A model generated the notes under the pieces. The model ran no database searches, was not told the origin of the DNA, and worked only from the letters and a program-made list of their open reading frames with translations. A stretch of 64,000 nt of DNA, taken from the NCBI GenBank assembly GCA_949295325.1, contig CASFKG010000002.1, positions 202,047-266,046 on the forward strand, written 5' to 3'. Numbering within the stretch: position 1 is the stretch's first letter; every line of letters begins with the position of its first letter. Positions 61,592 to 64,000 of the stretch are shown here, in pieces. Position numbers and translations under genes: made by a program. This DNA comes from an uncultured bacterium. Its GTDB lineage: Bacteria; Bacillota_I; Bacilli_A; RFN20; CAG-826.

Positions 61592-62971
61592 TCAATAGAA
61601 GCACTTTACGGTGAAATAATTGACCAGGTCGACGATCGGCAGCCTTATCTGGGCCATCGTGTCGCGGTCGCGGACGGTGACGGTCTGGTCTTCGAGGGTC
61701 TGGAAATCGATGGTGACGCAGTAGGGGGTGCCGATTTCGTCTTGCCTCCGGTAGCGCTTGCCGATCGAGGCCGTTTCGTCGTAGGTGCAGCTGAAGTGCC
61801 CGTCGAGGATGCGCAGCACTTCCCCTGCCTTCTCCCCGAGTTTCCTGTTAAGCGGCAAAACGGCGACCTTGTAGGGGGCAAGGGAAGGCAGCAGGTGCAT
61901 TACCTTGCGGTCTTCTTCCCCTTCTTTCTGCTCGATGTCGTAGGCGTCGACCAGGGTCATGAGCATCAGGCGGTCGAGACCCATGGAAGGCTCGATGCAA
62001 TATGGCAGGTAGCGGGAATTGGTCTCGGGGTCGAAATAGGTCAGGTCTTCCCCGGAATGTTCCTGGTGGCGCTTGAGGTCGTAGTCGGTCCGGTCGGCGA
62101 CGCCGAGAATCTCTCCCCAGCCTAGGCCCGGGAAATCGTATTCGACGTCGGTGGTGGCTTTGCTATAGAAAGCCAGTTCGGCGGGCTCGTGGTCCCGGTA
62201 GCGGAGGTTTTCCGGCTTCACGCCGAGGCTCCTGACGAATTTGAGGGCATAGTCCTTCCAGTAGGCAAACCAGTCCAAATCGGTGCCGGGCTTGCAGAAA
62301 AACTCAAGTTCCAGCTGTTCGAACTCGCGGGTGCGGAAGGTGAAGTTCCCGGGGGTGATCTCGTTCCGGAAGCTCTTGCCGGAATTGCAGATGCCGAAAG
62401 GGAGCTTCTTGCGGGAGGTGCGCATGACGTTCTTGAAGTTCACGAAGACGCCTTGGGCGGTCTCGGGCCGCAGGTAGACGGTCGATTCGCTGCCTTCGGT
62501 GACGCCGATATGGGTCTTGAACATCATGTTGAACTTGCGGATGGAGGTAAACTGGGATTTTCCGCATTCGGGGCAAACGATCTGGTGCTCCCTTATGAAC
62601 GCGTCCATCTGCTCGTAGGTCATGCCGTCGGTATCGGCCTCGGGATGCTCGGACTTTATGAGTTCGTCCGCCCGGAAGCGGGCCTTGCAGTACTTGCAGT
62701 CCACCATCGGGTCGTTGAAGGTGGTCACGTGGCCGGTGGCCTCCCACACCTTCGGGTTCATGAGGATCGCGGAATCCAAGCCGACGTTCGTCGGGGATTC
62801 CTGGACGAACCTCTTCCACCAAGCCGCCTTTATGTTGCGCTTGAGTTCGGCCCCGAGCGGCCCGTAGTCCCAGGTGTTGCTAAGGCCCCCGTAGATCTGG
62901 GAACCGGGATAGACGTAACCGGTCAGCTGCAGGTGCATGACGATTTCGTCGAATGAAAACCTATTGGCCAT
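61592..62971 (-). CDS. glyS: Glycyl-tRNA synthetase, single-chain dimeric type
   Basis: 459-residue class II synthetase of the alpha2 (archaeal/eukaryotic-like) form, not the alpha-beta tetramer. Visible: the [14 protein letters not shown] start, [15 protein letters not shown], the zinc-binding-like CKYCKARF then VCPECGK, motif 2 ([20 protein letters not shown]) and motif 3 near MGLDRL, with a C-terminal anticodon domain. SD CGGAGGC precedes ATG 62971. It heads the glyS-dnaG-rpoD-trmK-nif3 block from a consensus promoter. Confidence 0.95.
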   Translation of the reverse strand: MANRFSFDEIVMHLQLTGYVYPGSQIYGGLSNTWDYGPLGAELKRNIKAAWWKRFVQESPTNVGLDSAILMNPKVWEATGHVTTFNDPMVDCKYCKARFRADELIKSEHPEADTDGMTYEQMDAFIREHQIVCPECGKSQFTSIRKFNMMFKTHIGVTEGSESTVYLRPETAQGVFVNFKNVMRTSRKKLPFGICNSGKSFRNEITPGNFTFRTREFEQLELEFFCKPGTDLDWFAYWKDYALKFVRSLGVKPENLRYRDHEPAELAFYSKATTDVEYDFPGLGWGEILGVADRTDYDLKRHQEHSGEDLTYFDPETNSRYLPYCIEPSMGLDRLMLMTLVDAYDIEQKEGEEDRKVMHLLPSLAPYKVAVLPLNRKLGEKAGEVLRILDGHFSCTYDETASIGKRYRRQDEIGTPYCVTIDFQTLEDQTVTVRDRDTMAQIRLPIVDLVNYFTVKCFY

Positions 62972-63025
62972 ATTGCCTCCGTATCGCGGTGTATTTATCT
63001 AGTAATCATCGCACAAACGCCCGTT

Positions 63026-63053
63026 ATTTTAAAAACGTGCGCCATTCTGTCAA
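63026..63053 (-). promoter_or_regulatory. Consensus sigma-70 promoter of glyS (TTGACA-N16-TAAAAT)
   Basis: On the minus strand TTGACA (63053-63048) and TAAAAT (63031-63026) are 16 bases apart. A ~50-base leader with an SD follows. This classic promoter contrasts with the leaderless ones. Confidence 0.75.
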
Positions 63054-63079
63054 CCCTTTTTGATAGAACTTGTCAAGTC

Positions 63080-63805
63080 CTAGCCGTTGAGCAGTAGGCC
63101 GAGGGACCTTACCGTGACACCGGCCCTGTCCTTCAGGTAGTCCCTAAGTTCCTTCATGTGTTCTAGGGCATCCGCGGCCGGAAGCGGTTCGCCCGCGGCC
63201 TTCCTCGGATCGCGGTTATGGATGAATTCTATTTCCCTGAGGTACTTGAGGCCGGAGGGGACGATGTTCATCCTCTCCGCGTCCTCCTTGCAGAAATAAC
63301 CTCCTTCCAGATAGGAAAAGGCGGTTATCCCTTCCTTGGCTCCGCATACCATGCAGGCATGGGTTTCCGGGGCGACGCCCAGCAGTTTCGCGGTCCTGGC
63401 CAGAAACATGCAGGTAAGGGTGAGGGGGTCTCCCCCGTCCCGGAGGCAGGACAATACCGCCTCGAGCAGCTTATAGGCGCGTTCGGGATCGACACTCGGG
63501 GAAACCTTCGAAAGCGTTTCGGAGACCACGCTGACCAAAGCCAGAAAATTCAGGTCCTCCCTATAGGGGGCCGTCTTTATCGACTCGGCTTCCTTGAGGG
63601 AATACTTCCCGCCCTTACCGACGTTCAACTCGTAGCGGCTAAGGCCAAGTGGCAACATGGCGGCCTTGGACTTTCCGTTTCCGTAGGTCCCCCGCGCCAA
63701 AAAGGATATGAATCCCTCCCTCGAAAGCATTAGGGCCATCGCGTCCTTCTCCCTGAACGGGGAAAGCCTCAGGAGATAGCCCTCAGTCTTCCTGGTCGCG
63801 CCCAT
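63080..63805 (-). CDS. recO: DNA repair protein RecO
   Basis: Recombination mediator that loads RecA with RecR; 241 residues. The N-terminal OB fold includes TEGYLLRLSPFREKDA, then a helical domain, and a zinc-binding-like HACMVCGAKEG near 145 with a later YFCKED. ATG 63805 lies inside the end of era (23-base overlap), as in the era-recO pair of Bacilli. Confidence 0.9.
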   Translation of the reverse strand: MGATRKTEGYLLRLSPFREKDAMALMLSREGFISFLARGTYGNGKSKAAMLPLGLSRYELNVGKGGKYSLKEAESIKTAPYREDLNFLALVSVVSETLSKVSPSVDPERAYKLLEAVLSCLRDGGDPLTLTCMFLARTAKLLGVAPETHACMVCGAKEGITAFSYLEGGYFCKEDAERMNIVPSGLKYLREIEFIHNRDPRKAAGEPLPAADALEHMKELRDYLKDRAGVTVRSLGLLLNG

Positions 63806-64000
63806 AGCCGAGCATCGAAAGCATCTTCGGGGAACTGCGCCAGCCCTCCGATACCTTGCAGTTGAGGTAGAGGCTCACGTGACCGCGGTATTCGCTTTCG
63901 AGTTCGCGCCGGGCGGCCATGGAGATGCGCTTTATCATCTCGCCTTTCCGGCCGACGACGATGGGAAGATGGCTTTCGCGGTCGAGATAGATGGTACCTT
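63783..64000 (-). CDS. era: GTPase Era, C-terminal KH domain (5' part outside window)
   Basis: The last 72 complete codons of era, running off the right edge. The frame reads HLPIVVGRKGEMIKRISMAA, then RRELESEYRGHVSLYLNCKV and a WRSSPKMLSMLGYGR end. This is the Era KH domain with its GxxG RNA-binding loop (VVGRKGEM). Era is a GTPase that binds the 3' end of 16S rRNA during 30S assembly; its G domain lies outside the window. The stop TGA (63785-63783) lies inside recO. Confidence 0.92.
   Translation of the reverse strand, partial: GTIYLDRESHLPIVVGRKGEMIKRISMAARRELESEYRGHVSLYLNCKVSEGWRSSPKMLSMLGYGRDQED

Overview
The window is a gene-dense bacterial chromosome segment of about 60% G+C (judged by eye). 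It uses the standard code: TGA is a real stop, often as ATGA start/stop overlaps. Gene order matches Firmicutes/Bacilli blocks in reduced form: obg-ruvA-ruvB-secDF-recJ-rel-hisS-aspS (queA, tgt, yajC, apt and dtd absent), asp23-nusB-xseA-xseB-dxs (folD and ispA absent), yqeG-yqeH-yhbY-nadD/yqeK-rsfS, and era-recO-glyS-dnaG-rpoD-trmK-nif3 next to ispH, a DEAD-box helicase and nfo. The fused NadD-YqeK, single-chain GlyRS, fused SecDF and missing synteny partners suggest an uncultured, reduced-genome member of the Bacilli near Erysipelotrichia/RF39/Mollicutes-like lineages. No 16S rRNA lies here, so placement is inference.

Layout. 1-1981: tail of a PucR/CdaR-type regulator, then an MsmK/UgpC-type sugar ABC ATPase with a cre-like site upstream. 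1982-4440: AT-rich island with a frameshifted DUF4177-like gene and a large nuclease-helicase (DUF2075 type), closed by a terminator and followed by the orphan C-terminus of another ABC ATPase. 4679-6587: lipoprotein endonuclease I and a zinc dehydrogenase. 6938-10008: AT-rich pair of secreted proteins. 10049-12994: large SNF2-like helicase of the mobile-element/DarB type without its methylase half. 13074-15535: preT-preA. 15573-31000: housekeeping (GT2, obg, ruvAB, secDF, recJ, rel, hisS, aspS, tkt). 31019-40747: asp23, nusB, xseAB, dxs, dinB, xerD, deoB and an ABC binding protein plus permease. 41026-49020, minus strand: topoisomerase IV and ribosome-assembly operon. 49202-53860: plsY, yneF, efp, MBL hydrolase, lipoprotein, rpmG, ispG. 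53857-64000: nfo, helicase, ispH, nif3, trmK, rpoD, dnaG, glyS, recO and the 3' end of era.

What stands out. Transcription and translation starts are tightly packed. At least eight first-in-transcript genes have a TATAAT-like hexamer ending exactly six bases before the start codon and no Shine-Dalgarno, and six more have eight or nine bases. This implies leaderless mRNAs, whereas operon-internal genes use SD sequences or start/stop overlaps. Other points are a frameshifted small gene beside a candidate defence nuclease-helicase, a 32-residue membrane peptide overlapping ruvA, an EF-P with a non-canonical loop tip (Met31), a DnaG zinc ribbon with Asp as the fourth ligand, and convergent genes that share stop-codon bases.
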